Origin: Trileptium ribeirensis
Taxonomy: Eukaryota > Nematoda > Enoplea > Enoplida > Thoracostomopsidae
DNA length: 64,000 nt
NCBI GenBank assembly: GCA_030248225.1
Contig: JASANE010029915.1
Span: forward strand, 52,228-116,227
Direction: 5' to 3'
Shown here piece after piece: positions 13,281 through 24,889 of this stretch. The translations under genes were made by a program, and so were the position numbers. Below the pieces are notes generated by a model. It saw only the letters and a list, made by a program, of their open reading frames with translations. It did no database searches and had not been told where the DNA came from. Positions within the stretch are counted from its first letter, which is position 1. Each line of letters opens with the position of its first letter.

Positions 13281-13640
13281 ATGATAACTTGTAGATTAAA
13301 TCAAATCCTTGCGAACCAGACAATGCTAAACTTTTCACCCGAAAGAAACTCAGCCTTTGTCAAGGTCGCCTGTTACAGTTATGTACCTAAGCAATGGATG
13401 CAAAATGCGAAGCAGACAATGCTAAACTTTTCACCCGAAAGAAACTCAGCCTTTGTCAAGGACGCCTGTTACAGTTATGTACCTAAGCAATGGATACAAA
13501 TAGTTTCCGAACACTCATCTTACAACAACCCCTTTTCGATGGCCTTTGAACCTGTCCGCGTAAAAAATTTATACAGTACCTTAAAGAAAGTTCACACGAA
13601 ATCACTATTACCTCTAAGCCCCTTCGTCAGCATCAAGTAA
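13281..13640 (+). CDS. Unrecognised ORF with an in-frame 32-codon duplication
   Basis: A 119-codon frame beginning at ATG (MITCRLNQILANQ). Residues about 13-44 and 45-76 are near-identical because a 96-bp segment is tandemly duplicated (see the repeat entry). Each copy carries MLNFSPERNSAFVK and CYSYVPKQW. The duplication length is a multiple of three, so the frame survives it. The tail is basic, with no signal peptide or known domain. No splice or promoter evidence ties it to a gene. It could be a decayed exon or a chance frame across a recent duplication. Confidence 0.2.
   Translation: MITCRLNQILANQTMLNFSPERNSAFVKVACYSYVPKQWMQNAKQTMLNFSPERNSAFVKDACYSYVPKQWIQIVSEHSSYNNPFSMAFEPVRVKNLYSTLKKVHTKSLLPLSPFVSIK
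13317..13499. repeat. Recent 96-bp tandem duplication
   Basis: Copy 1 runs 13317-13412 and copy 2 starts at 13413. They share about 80 bases from CAGACAATGCTAAAC through CTAAGCAATGGAT with only a couple of differences (for example GGTCGCC versus GGACGCC). Such identity means a recent event in otherwise old sequence. Confidence 0.9.
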
Positions 13641-15800
13641 GACTTTAGAATCCACCATGCTGATGAACAAACTCAAAGCTTCAAAAAACGGATGATACGC
13701 TTTCTAGTAAACAACACATTCGCTAGCTATCAAAATTTTTAACATTCGAGCCGAAAGAAAACTATTCGTTTATATTATGCCCAAGACCATTTCGAGGCCA
13801 TAAGTGAATCTTTCAATGTATAGCCATTGAGCTAGATAGGCATCCCTCTTTCGGGATGCCATACAAAAATGAGCCTAGCATGAGATACAGAGCACGTACA
13901 TTATCGTTAACACCGAGATCGCCCATCCTGAAAACGTCACGAGTGATCAAAATAGATTTCTTTATCCGACAAGTTTAAGATATAATTTACTAGAGCTGGT
14001 AACCTAAGTACGTTTATAGATCAACCTATTGGTATAAGTTGTATTGTGAGGTTGATTCACAGCAAAATAAAATATTACTACTGCCGCAACCGAAGAAAAG
14101 GTAAAAGATAAGTATGCAACGCCGACAACGCCATTGAGTGATTGAGAAAAATGATGATCAGACCGCATTCTTCCTTTCAAAACTCTCCAAACCACCGAGC
14201 AAAAACTGGGCCCTGGTGCTTTCGCCAGTAAAGAATAGGGTACTGTCACGTTCGGGCAAGCAAAGGTTTCATATAAAAATGCCTTGAGCAGTACAGGATT
14301 GATATTCAGCGTCTGGTCGTTGTCGTCCTACAACCAAAAAAAAATGATCGGACGAATCAAATACACATTGCTCGAACTCCTTCAAATCTATAAGTATTGG
14401 TGAGCGCTGATAAGATAATAGGTTGCTGTACAAAAATGATATGCAAAGTTGTAAGGAAAACAAATCAGCAGCAAATGTTGTACTACTTGATAGTTGCTGA
14501 AAATTCTCTCAGAGTCATGTCTAGGGTCACTGAAGTTCGCTATTCTTACTCAAACCTGAGGCAACTTGCGAAATGGGGGCATACGTTGAGCACGAAGGAG
14601 CAGTGCGATAGACTGAGAGCAAGATGCAGATGTGAAGAGTTTAGTAATGATACGGTGTGAAAATTAGCTTGCCGTCACTGAGTCGACGTTGAATGTTTAG
14701 GGTATAAACGAAATTTTAGGTTTTCCTGAGTGAAAGATGGGGAATGACGAGTTGACCTTATTATTTATACATATGCCTTGGAGTTGACTCGTCCCACTGG
14801 ACCTATAATGCATTATACCGCGAAATTAGACACGTACGCTACCGAAATGGGGCAGGTCGCACCTCCTGGCAAAGCCCGGCTCTGGTCTGTAAACCTAATG
14901 GATTTCCTGGGCCTAGGTGATTCGCAGCCTTTCCCTTGAGTATCTAGGAAGCCGGGTCTTATGGGCACCATTCCATACGAAGCAGACGGTGCAGCTGAGT
15001 AACGCATCTTGGCTATTCGGACAAGTTTTTGTTTTTTTAGTTTCGACCAATCGAATCGAAAATATTTCCCTCTAGTACAGAATTAAGGTAGGGGCCACCC
15101 CGTAAGGAGTTGTATACCCGATTCTCATTGGCGAGACCCCACTCCTCTTTTTGGAAATTTAGATGCTTCATGAAAATTGCGTTTTTCTTTTTATGAACAG
15201 TACGTTCGGAGTCTGAGCGACCTTCCGTCAGAATTTACTGAACCTCTCGTATATAGTATTCGGTGTTTCATACTTTATGATGAGGAACAAATGTAAGAGA
15301 AATTTCAGTTTATCTTTCCATACGCCATCAAAATAATTGATAAAATTTGTGAAATATTGGTACATGCATTTGTACTCTTCTATTAAAATTTTTGATCTTC
15401 TTTTTATGTAACTGTGCCGTTAATAGAATCAAATTATGTATTCTTTATGATTGAAAACTGCTTGTTGAATTTTCCAGGAGAAACGTCTGAATCTTGGAGT
15501 TACAGACATCTTATGACATAACCTACATGGCACCATAAAGATATGGCACAAAGCTCGGTGGCGCAACACTTATTTTGATCAATATCCAGTAGAAACAGAG
15601 GCGCGGTGCTGTATATATTGTTTAATTCCATGACTGCTGCTAGCTATATCCAGTAATATCTGTGAAAGTGCATTATCTGATTTATAGAATAGTCAACTTG
15701 TTGACTATTGCAGTTACTGGATTCATAGTTATCCATCCTCGTATGATTTTAGCGATACATTTTAAACGCTAGCGCAGGGACGCTGTTTCTTAACAGACTG
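13641..15800. other. Intergenic, one perfect hairpin
   Basis: No supported gene. At 13839-13860 there is a perfect 8-bp hairpin, GGCATCCC with loop TCTTTC. Frames at 14004-14249 (minus), 14397-14660 (plus) and 14813-15007 (minus) are unsupported. Near 15.21 kb there is a relative of the hairpin at 2295. Confidence 0.4.
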
Positions 15801-15808
15801 CCTGCGTC

Positions 15809-16010
15809 TCAATCTTGTTTCGGTGCTGAGGCAATCATTATATCAGCTGAATCTACGACCGGTCCCTTGATGTCGCTTTCTACAAGCAGAGTGTCACAAT
15901 GGTTTCCGTGTCTCAAGCGTAGTGCCTCATCAAGACATTCATCTGTAGACAAAGGGAAATACGGACAGTTGTTCAAACGGAACTTAGCCTTCACAGGCAA
16001 AAGCACGCAC
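15809..16010 (-). CDS. Candidate terminal exon, unknown product
   Basis: A minus-strand open frame of about 65 codons ending at TGA. Its composition is more even and protein-like than neighbouring frames (key stretches NNCPYFPLSTDECLDEALRL and DTLLVESDIKGPVVDSADI). Inside it lies a good splice acceptor, CCCTTTGTCTACAG followed by ATGAATG, so the exon could be shorter. I do not recognise a family and found no matching upstream exon. It could be a real last exon or a pseudogene. Confidence 0.3.
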
Positions 16011-16399
16011 GAAAATCTGAATTTCTTACTTCGGCGTCTGTCAATATTTGCACTTTCCCAAAATTTTAAGCTTTCAGTGACGTAGCGATGCTAAAACTTG
16101 AATTTCCACATCGGCATTTGTAAAAAATTGAATTTCTACCGCTACAGTATAAATCAAAAATTTGAACCGCATAAATCAGTCGGTTATGACACTGTAGTCC
16201 GTCCTATATAGTCAACATAGAATAATCATATTATCCAGAGAGCTATTTACGGCTGCAGACGGAAAAACGCATAGCTAGTTCGTGCTATAGTATTGTCCAC
16301 TGAGACTACTTTGACAACCGGACAAGACTAAGTCAGCCTGCAGGCAACTTATCGTAAACGAACCAAAGTATCAAAGCATTACATACTGCTTAAAAATGT

Positions 16400-17960
16400 T
16401 AGACCTATTGATTGTTCCAGAACTACAGGATTAGGAAGTTGAGTGGTGTAAACCCCCATACACCTTATCAAGATGAAAATGCGCATAAGCCACCATACAT
16501 TTTATCAAGCTGCATAATGCGCCTGTCTAATATTAACTATCGACAAGAACATATTCATTTGTAGTAGGCACGTATGGTGCTGATAGAAATACTACAACGT
16601 CCAGCTACAAATGAACATTAGGATAGGGGTAAACGTTTCGAACTAGATAGTGCTGATGGTAGCATACGAAGCACTTATGGTCTCATGGAAAATGACTATA
16701 GTGACAAACAAACAGATACAGCAGAGGAGGGAATTGAACATGTAATTAACGCTTTGAATAACATAGATGTAGACGACGACAAATCAGAAACATGGGCAAA
16801 TACCGACAATCCATTCCTTTTTGAGTGATGCTCATTATAATCAAAATAGTACTGATGATGGTATGTCGACTTCGTCGGCTTGGTCATTTGAAAGAGGGCT
16901 ATGAATCCCGAACACGTCGTAATAAATTAATTTTGATTTTCTTGCTATTGACGTGTCCTCATTTGGTCGAACTTGCTCCAGTTGACGCTACGGATTTCAC
17001 CCAAAATATTTATCGGATAGGAGCAATAATCAACGAACGCGTTGGAACGCTAGTTGAACCTCAGGGGTTGTTAATATCAATTTGGCAGGGTATACCATGT
17101 ACAAGTAGACTTTAAAAGTTTTCGTTTTGATTCATTTTGCAAATACCTTTATCTAAGGAAGAGAAGTTAGGCATTATTTTCGTATCTTTAAGATGTATGT
17201 TGGAACATTCCACCCCCAAGAAATACCCCACGAAATTGCCCTTGCCTATCTATGCTTTTATATACGATATGAGTAGTTATATCAGGATAAACATAGAAGT
17301 TTGAACCCAACGTTCATGCATAGCTTTTTGAGAACACCTTGCTTTGCATGTACTCAAGTGAACCCGTTGTCTGGGATGGATTATTAACGGAGAAGATACC
17401 ACTATTCTTTATCAAAACATTTGTATAAAACACGCCCTAATCGGTCCATTAACCAATCAGAGTGACGCTATCTCCACTATCCAAGGAGTTTTTATTCGCA
17501 TGACCGACTGAAAAATTGTCCATTCCGTCGAAAACCCGTGCAACGTTATGTTAATGGGAAAGCTTTACAAATACCCAACAATAGATTCATATGGTTTTCA
17601 CACGGTAGTTACACACAATTAGATGTTGAATCCATAGTTTTAATTAGCACCCTGGAAGCAAAGGAGTTTGTAGTTAAAATTGGACCAAATCTGAACTTCG
17701 ATATGTTTCCTGACATTTACATAAAGCCTCTAGCTTGGCGTTTTCTAGAGCATGCCAAAGCCATGAATTTGCAGGTACAACAAACTGTCTCGTCCCAATT
17801 AGATAAAGTAATCGATTTCCCCTACGTCCTCGGCACTGGTATAGCACCTTATTTTGGAACGTCGTTATACTAGTTGGGATTGCTAGAATCTCACTTTTTT
17901 GTGTATATTAAACGCCCTTGTTATAGTCAGTACCTCGCATTCCGAATATGGAATAGACGG
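16400..17960 (+). pseudogene. Broken ORFs resembling a membrane (envelope-like) protein
   Basis: Successive plus-strand fragments interrupted by stops and frameshifts. About 16640-16826 encodes an acidic segment. 16830-17115 contains a basic stretch followed by a strongly hydrophobic helix (LILIFLLLTC), like a signal or anchor. 17538-17873 is the longest uninterrupted piece and ends in APYFGTSLY; beyond its stop the frame continues with a basic, cysteine-containing tail (VYIKRPCY). Order and hydrophobicity fit an envelope-type glycoprotein of a retroelement, but no family signature is certain. In a gypsy element an envelope gene would follow integrase. Here it precedes protease, so it probably belongs to a different, older element. 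Confidence 0.3.
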
Positions 17961-18389
17961 CGATGATTTAGGCAAATGTACGAGTGTGATCGAATTCCAA
18001 TTCACAATTCCCGTATACGACAACTTCCGTCTGATCTGGATATATAACCCACTGCCCCATCAATAGGCAGTCAAAGTGCAGTTGGTTAAATAACATGATT
18101 TTCATGAAGTCAGTATGGCTAAACCCTGATATTGACGGTTATGAAGATAATCTAGTTGTAGCAATATCTGCCGAATTATTTGCTTTATCCAGCAAGCGCA
18201 CAGCTAGGTGTAAGCCACAAACCAAGCATCAGCTTAACGCACTCTCAACACGAAATTCTCAAATGCTTGTTAACGGCACACGTCGTAGGAAAACCAGATC
18301 TTGCTATAATATATAGGTGCAGATGCCTATAATTTAACGCAAAGTTGAGTAAACTCTTTAAGATTGAAACTCAAATCATGCATTAGCAC
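17961..18389 (+). pseudogene. Unrecognised retroelement-like ORF fragment
   Basis: A short open frame (18095-18316) with a basic C-terminal part (GTRRRKTRS) just upstream of gypsy protease sequence. The position suggests the end of gag, but no zinc knuckle or other motif is visible. Confidence 0.2.
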
Positions 18390-18803
18390 TAATGTTGTAT
18401 TGGCATCAAAACAACAATTATGCGCTAGTAAACTTAATCTGCGCCCATCGATCCTATTTTGTTATTTTGAAAAAATGCGTTATCGAACTTTAACTATCCA
18501 AGCAAAAATTAGCTGTTTTTTGTTCGCGAACATCAAAATTGTTTCTCAATGAAATTTTATCGCTTCTCAATTGAAAAGGCCTGTGTTTGCGAACAGTAAA
18601 CGACAAACTGCAGGACCATTCGTTTATGCCGCCAAATTTACATTGAATTTGTTCGCGAACACACGAGAATCCTAATTGAAAACCACCAATTGTTATGGAA
18701 CTGGTATTGTTTGATTTCAATCCACAAATTCGGGGCTTGGAGTGAATCGTATCCGCGTTCTTAATTGTTCCATAACAATCTATGTGGATTCGACCTAATA
18801 CAA
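18390..18803. mobile_element. MITE-like element, TTCGCG family, copy B
   Basis: Shares a series of blocks with copy A at 8.5-8.96 kb, including TTTTTTGTTCGCGAACA, GCGAACAGTAAACGA, TTGAATTTGTTCGCGAACA, GAATCCTAATTGAAAAC and TAACAATCTATGTGGATTC. Possible outer ends are TTGTATTGG on the left and CCTAATACAA on the right. It separates the 5' fragments from the gypsy protease and is likely a nested insertion. Edges are approximate. Confidence 0.5.
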
Positions 18804-18889
18804 TAAGATAGACATTTTACAAAATAGGATAGTCAGTGGGCATAGGTTAAATTTAGTCGCGCATTAGCAGTTTCACACCATCATTCGAA

Positions 18890-19400
18890 ATAGGATCAGT
18901 TCGAGCAGAAATGAGATTTTATTTAACTGAGACAGCTCCATACCAGTGTATTATAGGAACTGATTACATGAGCCGTAAGCCATAACTTAGAACTGAATTT
19001 TTGTATCACTAAGCTTATCTACTAAGCATAAATTTTGCTCCGTGCCCTTTGGAAATGAGGAATATACCAAACCATCTGGTGCTGCTGTCATCTGCCGAAA
19101 ATATACCTCAATACCTTCAAATTGTGAGAAATTTATGAATGGAATTTATAAAGTTAGAGCAGATTGCATAGGTTCCGCATTACTGTACCTATATTACAAC
19201 TAGTAAATTTAGCTTTCGCTCAACCATTAGTTCTTAGGAGCCATCCAACCACATCCGTTGCAGTAATAAATTTCAGTGATGTCCCTGTAACTATAAAAGC
19301 TGGACTATTGTTAGGACATACGCGAGAAAGAAGTGATAACTTCATGCAGTATCTCGAGGATACAAACCTACAGTACATCAATTTCATATGAATTCTGGGA
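18890..19400 (+). pseudogene. Gypsy protease C-terminus and protease-RT linker
   Basis: 18902-18980 reads TAPYQCIIGTDYM, the conserved end of gypsy aspartic proteases (usually ILGxDFL). Then, in shifting frames, NGIYKVRADCIG and VAVINFSDVPVTIKAGLLLG (19260-19320) match the conserved linker before RT, typically ending in N-x-x-D-x-P-V-x-L-x-x-G. The DSG/DTG active site is not visible, presumably lost or too decayed. Confidence 0.6.
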
Positions 19401-19449
19401 ACTGATAAGTTCCAGATGAATAATTTTCTAAATAAATCAGGACAACTTA

Positions 19450-21250
19450 AACGACATTTAGCTAAGTGAGCGTAAATTGTAATTAACTATGAATGTAAGA
19501 GGAGAGGAATTTTCGTCTGGTTATCATTTATCTGAATGTTTGTCCTTGAACTCTGTCAAAAGTATTGTAGACACGCCCCCAACACATTTATATTTTGAAT
19601 TAGCAAAGTCCAACTTAGGTATTAACATATTTTCATAACCCCAGGGGTATAGTTTAGGGATTAAATAATTATGTATTAGCTTAAGTACTGAGTTCATTGG
19701 TGCACTTTTGGGTGTCTGCAATAGCACAGTCGGTCAGTGAACGACGCTTCAACAGGAAGACAGTGTTCTATTCCATCGCTATTTAACAACAGCACCCTTT
19801 TCTATTCTACCGCTATGCAAACGTTTTAATTAGCCTCTATCGTAGCGTTTACTTCGTTATTTACTGTCATTTATAAGCATAACCTTCACGCAATCATTAT
19901 TATGCGATGACGCAATTATTTACCCACGCACTCATCTCGTTATGACGCAACGTTTCACTCTTCGATAATTCATTCAGACTTTGCGCATTATTTCCGAATT
20001 TCCTTTACAAAATGCCAAGAAGACGAAGAGGTGGTGATTTGGGTCGATCCACGGCGGCTTCTATCGCCAAGCGTCGATCCAGAGACAATGTTTGTTTCGT
20101 AGACTATTTTTCTTTACTTAATCTCTTTTTCATGGTCGTGATGTGCCATAGTGTAGTGCAATGAAAAGAATGAGTGCTGTGCTATGTGATTAAAATGGAT
20201 AACACCCTTTTTTGATCGTTTTTGTCCTTCGCTGCTCACGTTTTTCTGCCTTTTGGTATTGTAGTGGCTACCAGCTGGAAGGACCGACGTCATCCAACCG
20301 TACTGCAACACAATTTTTCTACATAGTTTCAAGAGCTACTTTTGAGTGGCTAAACATTTTATTATGCGTAGTGTAGTATAGATTCAGGTTCTATCTGGGA
20401 TTTGTGTAAATGTATCTGAGATTTGTGTTATTGTTGTGTAGTCAAAATATACGGATGCGTATAATTATCACGACTGAATCGAAACTCATTTTTTAGTTTT
20501 TATAGTCAACACGCGTAATCGATTTTCTCTTTTAGTTTTTCCCGTAGCTACAGCCGTCGATCGTTTATTCGGCGCAGTCCAACAAACTTTTAAATGATTT
20601 TTTCAAAATGCAGGACGTACCTTTTTGGGTGGGCATATCGATGTTTGAGACTACGTTTATTATACGTAGACATGCCTAATGCTTAAATCTTATTATATGT
20701 TGCGCCGAAAGCACATATAGTCCGGTCCTTGCCGTCGATGCGAAGACGTGGGTTCGACATTGGCACTTTAGTTCATAACTGCCTTCAGCAAACCTATTCA
20801 TAGTTGGCTGAGTTGAGAGCACCCCTTAAATCTCAATTGACAAGCGTCGTTGAGCTGACTGAATCTCGCATTATACCGCACGAACTACATTCGGACATTA
20901 TATTTACGGAGTGACGCGCGAGAAATAACACAATATTAAAAAACACCAAACATTTTTTACATACCTGTTAAGCAAAATTGTCACTTGTCCAGAGAACGCA
21001 TTGTCATAATGTGTTTATTAAACCGAAAATTTTTGCGTGCTTTGAAAAGAAACCAGGGTTAATTATATGGTCTGTCTGTATGTAAGTTGTCTATACTATT
21101 GCCTGAACGAAAGCCGGGTATTGGTTTACAATGATGAGAACGACCTACGGCTTGATTACAGATTATAGCCAAAGTTATTCCGTTCTTCTGAATGAATCCT
21201 GATCAAAGTTGTCTGTTAAAGTTCACTGAGTTTGGAGCATCTGCACATTC
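19450..21250. mobile_element. Inserted block with Helitron-like protein start
   Basis: About 1.8 kb separate the gypsy linker from the start of RT with no pol sequence inside. At 20011-20088 the plus strand reads MPRRRRGGDLGRS followed by TAASIAKRRSRDN. Proteins encoded by animal Helitrons commonly begin with this kind of basic MPRR(R/K)...LGR segment. No Rep or helicase motif follows, so it would be a truncated or non-autonomous copy. I did not find a CTRRT end with its hairpin. The exact borders and assignment of all 1.8 kb to one element are inference. Confidence 0.45.
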
Positions 21251-21369
21251 CGAACCTTCAATATAACCTACGCAAAAACTCGCAGGCAATCAATTCCCCA
21301 GGCTATGCCGCAAAGCCTTTCCACGTCCGGGCGCGTGCCATGTATCCCAGCAAGTTGACTATGAACGAG

Positions 21370-21765
21370 CATCCCAAGTTATAGATAAGATAGACTTTGG
21401 CAAGTCAGCTTTAACTGGACATGAGCTTAAACAGCTCATGTTGACTGAAAATGTTAACGTATTGAGTCTGGACGACTTTGATATTGCATGTTGTAATATA
21501 TACCGACATCAAATTGAGACTGGAGAAGGAAAACCGTTCAAACAAGCACAATATATTAGCTCATGCTTTGCGTGAATTATTTCGTGACGAATGAAATATC
21601 GTCCTAGATGTGGGACTCATATCACTTTCACACTCCCCTTAGGGATCCCCTGTAATATATACGACCAAACACGATGGTATATTACGACTGTGTCTAGAAT
21701 TTGGAAAGTAAATATGGTAGCTGAACATGACGCGTATCCGCTTCTGCGTATGGATGATATTCTTA
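21370..21765 (+). pseudogene. Gypsy reverse transcriptase, N-terminal part
   Basis: Reads, across a frameshift, as LTGHELKQLM, LSLDDFDIACCNIYRHQIET, GEGKPFKQAQ and then EHDAYPLLRMDDIL. These match the HxIxTG...PxxQxxY and DxYPLPRIDD blocks at the start of gypsy RT. The frame ends exactly where the MITE at 21766 begins. Confidence 0.8.
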
Positions 21766-22045
21766 AGGCGTGTTCACACGCTCAAACTTTTTACTCAATT
21801 TTAAGTAAAAATTGCGATATTTAAAAGTTTGAGATCAAAATTTGAGCTCAAACTTTTACAGGTAAAACATATTGTGCATGATTGGCTACAGGAATATTCA
21901 TGAAAAGCTTGAACAGTGTTCACACGCTCAAACGTTGCAAGAAATGCAAAAAAGATCCTTTCAAATATTGATCAAAATTTGATCAAAATCTGAGCTCAAA
22001 TTTTGATCAAAATTTGAGCAAAAATTTGAGCGTGTGAACACGCCT
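21766..22045. mobile_element. 280-bp MITE with TTA target duplication (PIF/Harbinger-type)
   Basis: The terminal inverted repeats are AGGCGTGTTCACACGCTCAA and its reverse complement, perfect over at least 20 bp. The flanking trinucleotide TTA is present on both sides (21763-21765 and 22046-22048). TTA duplications and this end type fit PIF/Harbinger MITEs. The interior is built of TTTGATCAAAATTTGA-like repeats plus an internal copy of GTTCACACGCTCAAA. It splits the RT coding region between RMDDIL and SSLDL. No coding capacity. Confidence 0.9.
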
Positions 22046-22575
22046 TTAGTTGTTTAAAGAGCACAAAATCAATGTCTAGCTTGGATCTAAACATAGAATT
22101 CTGACCCTGACACAAAGGATAATAAGAAACGGTGCAGCAACACTATGAATATAATGTTTTACCATTTGGATTAAATTCATCAACAGGAGTCTTCCAGCGT
22201 TGTATGTAAGTAGTACTCAAAGGCCTGTAATGGGAAAATGATTAATTTATATTGACGATATATTAGTGTTTTCTCCAACTTTTGAGGATTATTTAGTCAA
22301 CTCTTGGATGTGTTTTTGAACGATTCCGATTTGCAAACTTACAATTGAAACCTTCAAAATGCTAAATTGGACAGAAACGCTTAAAATATCTCGGACATAT
22401 TATAATTACAGAGGGTGTTAAACCCGATCCTGAGAAAACTATAGCCACAAGCCAATTTCAACCACCATAAACTGTAAAGCAATTACAAAATTTTCTTGGA
22501 TTTTAGTCGGCTACTATCGCAAATTTATTCCAAATTATTCGCACATTTGCGAAACTCTAAATGCTTTGCGTATTA
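22046..22575 (+). pseudogene. Gypsy reverse transcriptase, catalytic part
   Basis: Contains SSLDLNIEFW (first catalytic aspartate region), YEYNVLPFGLNSSTGVFQRC and LIYIDDILVFSPTFEDY (22242-22290), so the YIDD active-site box is still intact. GHIIITEGVKPDPEKT follows at about 22397-22440. Several stops show it is not functional. It ends in SHICETLNAL just before the next insertion. Confidence 0.9.
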
Positions 22576-22851
22576 TGCATCATTTACGATAAGATGCGTG
22601 CGCCAGGGCCAAATTATGTCACGCGTGCAACTCAACTATTCGGGTGAACTATAGCTTAGCTGAACTACTATGGTACATTTTTATAGCTTAGCCAGTCTTA
22701 ATGTGGCAAACAGGGGACATAGCTAGGCTCTGCGTGGTAAACGGAGCGTCCGGCTGAACTGTCAAAGTGAGAAATTTTATTTAGTATTGTGCTTAGTGTA
22801 ATAGCATTTTGTTATATAGTATTTTCACAGTTATTCCAAGTTATATGTTTG

Positions 22852-22929
<78 letters not shown>

Positions 22930-23216
22930 TAACGGTTTAAGAGTTGTAAGCCTCTTTTGGGGCATTATTTAGATACGTATAGTAAAACGTAATGTTCGCG
23001 GACTAAATAGTGTCTGGCTTAAGTTATAGGGTTCAGCTGAACACCTCGTGACAAAAGCACAGTCCGGCTCGACACTCGATGGCAAATGCATAGCCTAGCT
23101 AAGCTATTCAAAAATTTAATAGTCGAGCTGGACTGTATGCGTGACATAGTAGCTAACCCATTTGAACGCGTGACATAATTAGGACCATGCGCACGCATTT
23201 TAGTGTAAATTATGCA
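22576..23216. mobile_element. 641-bp DNA element with long imperfect TIRs and TTA flanks
   Basis: The left end TGCATCATTTACGATAAGAT and the reverse complement of the right end, TGCATAATTTACACTAAAAT, begin an imperfect inverted repeat of about 65 bp that includes ATGCGTGCGC and AATTATGTCACGCGT. TTA flanks both ends (22573-22575, 23217-23219). The middle is a long (AT)n tract. No transposase. It lies between RT and RNase H of the host gypsy element. Confidence 0.8.
22857..22925. repeat. (AT)n microsatellite
   Basis: About 34 uninterrupted AT dinucleotides inside the 22576-23216 element. A perfect palindromic tract of this length forms cruciform or hairpin DNA readily and is likely variable in length. 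Confidence 0.98.
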
Positions 23217-23880
23217 TTATAAATAATAATTCCGCTGGACAGGACATTGCGAGGATGCATGCGAAAAGCTCAAACCAATACTTACTACTGATCCAATATT
23301 AATTTATCAGGATTTTGACAAACCGTTCATTTTAAAAACAGACGCCCCAGGATTTCCCATAGGTGCAGTGCTCTCGCAGAAACAGGAAAAGAAATATCAC
23401 CCATAGCTTATGCAGTAAAGCATTACTAGACTGTCAGCGCAGATATTCAGCTATTGAAGCTGATGCGTTAGCAATTCATTGTTTTACATTGCACTTCAAG
23501 CATTACATGTTTGGACATAAAGTTTAGGAAGAAACATATCATAAGCTGTATGATAAGCCACCGATGAATTCACTGCGCTTGAAACGTGGTTTGACGAACT
23601 ATTTTTAGGAACCCTCTCTCTAGAGTGGATACCTCCAGGAACTACAGTACCTCAGTAGGACCAACGGTTTCAAATATTTCGACCAACATACTTTCAAATT
23701 CATTCACAAGGGAGACTGCAGCTACAACTAACAGATACAACAGCGACGAAAACAGAATAGAAAATTAGGGCCGAGCCTTTCACTGGAGAACGAGGCGGAC
23801 AATCTCTGGCTTTACAGAAAACAAAGAGTAGGAGAACGCGTCAAATCTTTGCAAGGAGAAGAAAAATTTTGATAGACTTA
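23217..23880 (+). pseudogene. Gypsy RNase H domain, decayed
   Basis: Starts WTGHCEDACEKLKPILTTD, then LIYQDFDKPFILKTDAPGF and IGAVLSQKQEKK. This is the standard order for the RT-RNase H junction, with the first catalytic aspartate in KTDA. LEWIPPGT-like and later fragments follow in other frames. Stops interrupt it repeatedly. Confidence 0.8.
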
Positions 23881-24889
23881 TGAAAGTATTAGTAAAATAC
23901 GAAGGACCTAATTTACATTTAGTCACACCAGAAGATGCATTTGAGACGCATAAAGCCATTTATTTTCCATAGTTTACGGATTTTATAGATTTTAATTTAC
24001 TTCGATTAATACCCTATATCCAAAGATGTGATGAGGAATTCAGACAAATTTGGTGGTTCCTATATGGTAAAACATCTCACAGCATGAAATAGCTGTCATG
24101 CTACTGAAATTATACTAACATATACTTTTAACTAAGCCTAGACACCAAAATAGTATACATGATTGGCATTATACATGGTGGTAGTACACCTAATCTATGG
24201 ATACCGAAGGCAATGGTTCCTCATATTTTGAAACATGAACATAACTTATTATAAAGAACATCCAGGTCAAGATAGACTGTTGATTAAAGTTGAAACAATT
24301 TTACTTAGTGAACATAGATGGATGGGAACAGAGATGCTCAAAGTGTCAAACTACCAAACAGCCAGAATGTTTATCCTCGAGCTAGGATAGGGCGAGTTAC
24401 AAATGCAAATTGGCCCATGCATCAACTTTTTGTGATATATCAGATATTCAAGTTAGAATACACGACGGTTATAAATATGTGTTAGCATTTATAGATCATT
24501 TTACTAAATATATAATGGCTGTGTCATTGCCACATCAGCATACATGCACCGCTGCCGAGGTATCCTGAAGCTAAGTACTACACCGTTTTGGAGCGCATAA
24601 AGAAATATTTTTGATAATCCAGGAGCGTTCACAGCTGAATATGTTTCGATTATTATGTGCGGAAGTATGATGATCATTTCAACAAATGAGCCTAGCTCAT
24701 CATCCGCAGAACATTTCGAAAGGACTTTGCTATATATGTTACGTGGTAGTGCACCACAAGATGGGAATTTGGTCAGGGATCGTCTTCTACCTTCTTGTGC
24801 AATGGCCTGTAATGAAGCAGTGCATAACGTAACTCGTTATTCACCTTTTCTTCTTATACGTGGATTTATCCTCGAATACCAGGTGATTA
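23881..24889 (+). pseudogene. Gypsy integrase, zinc-binding and core parts
   Basis: Fragments in several frames: IPKAMVPHILKHEH and a HxxHxG-like HHCC region near 24.2 kb, NWPMHQLF near 24.41 kb, then FIDHFTKYIMAVSLPHQ (24489-24540), which carries the first catalytic aspartate neighbourhood of the DDE core. ACNEAVHNVTRYSPFLLIRG (24800-24866) is the typical C-terminal end of the core. The coding sequence is cut right after the codons for PGD by the element at 24890. Confidence 0.8.
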
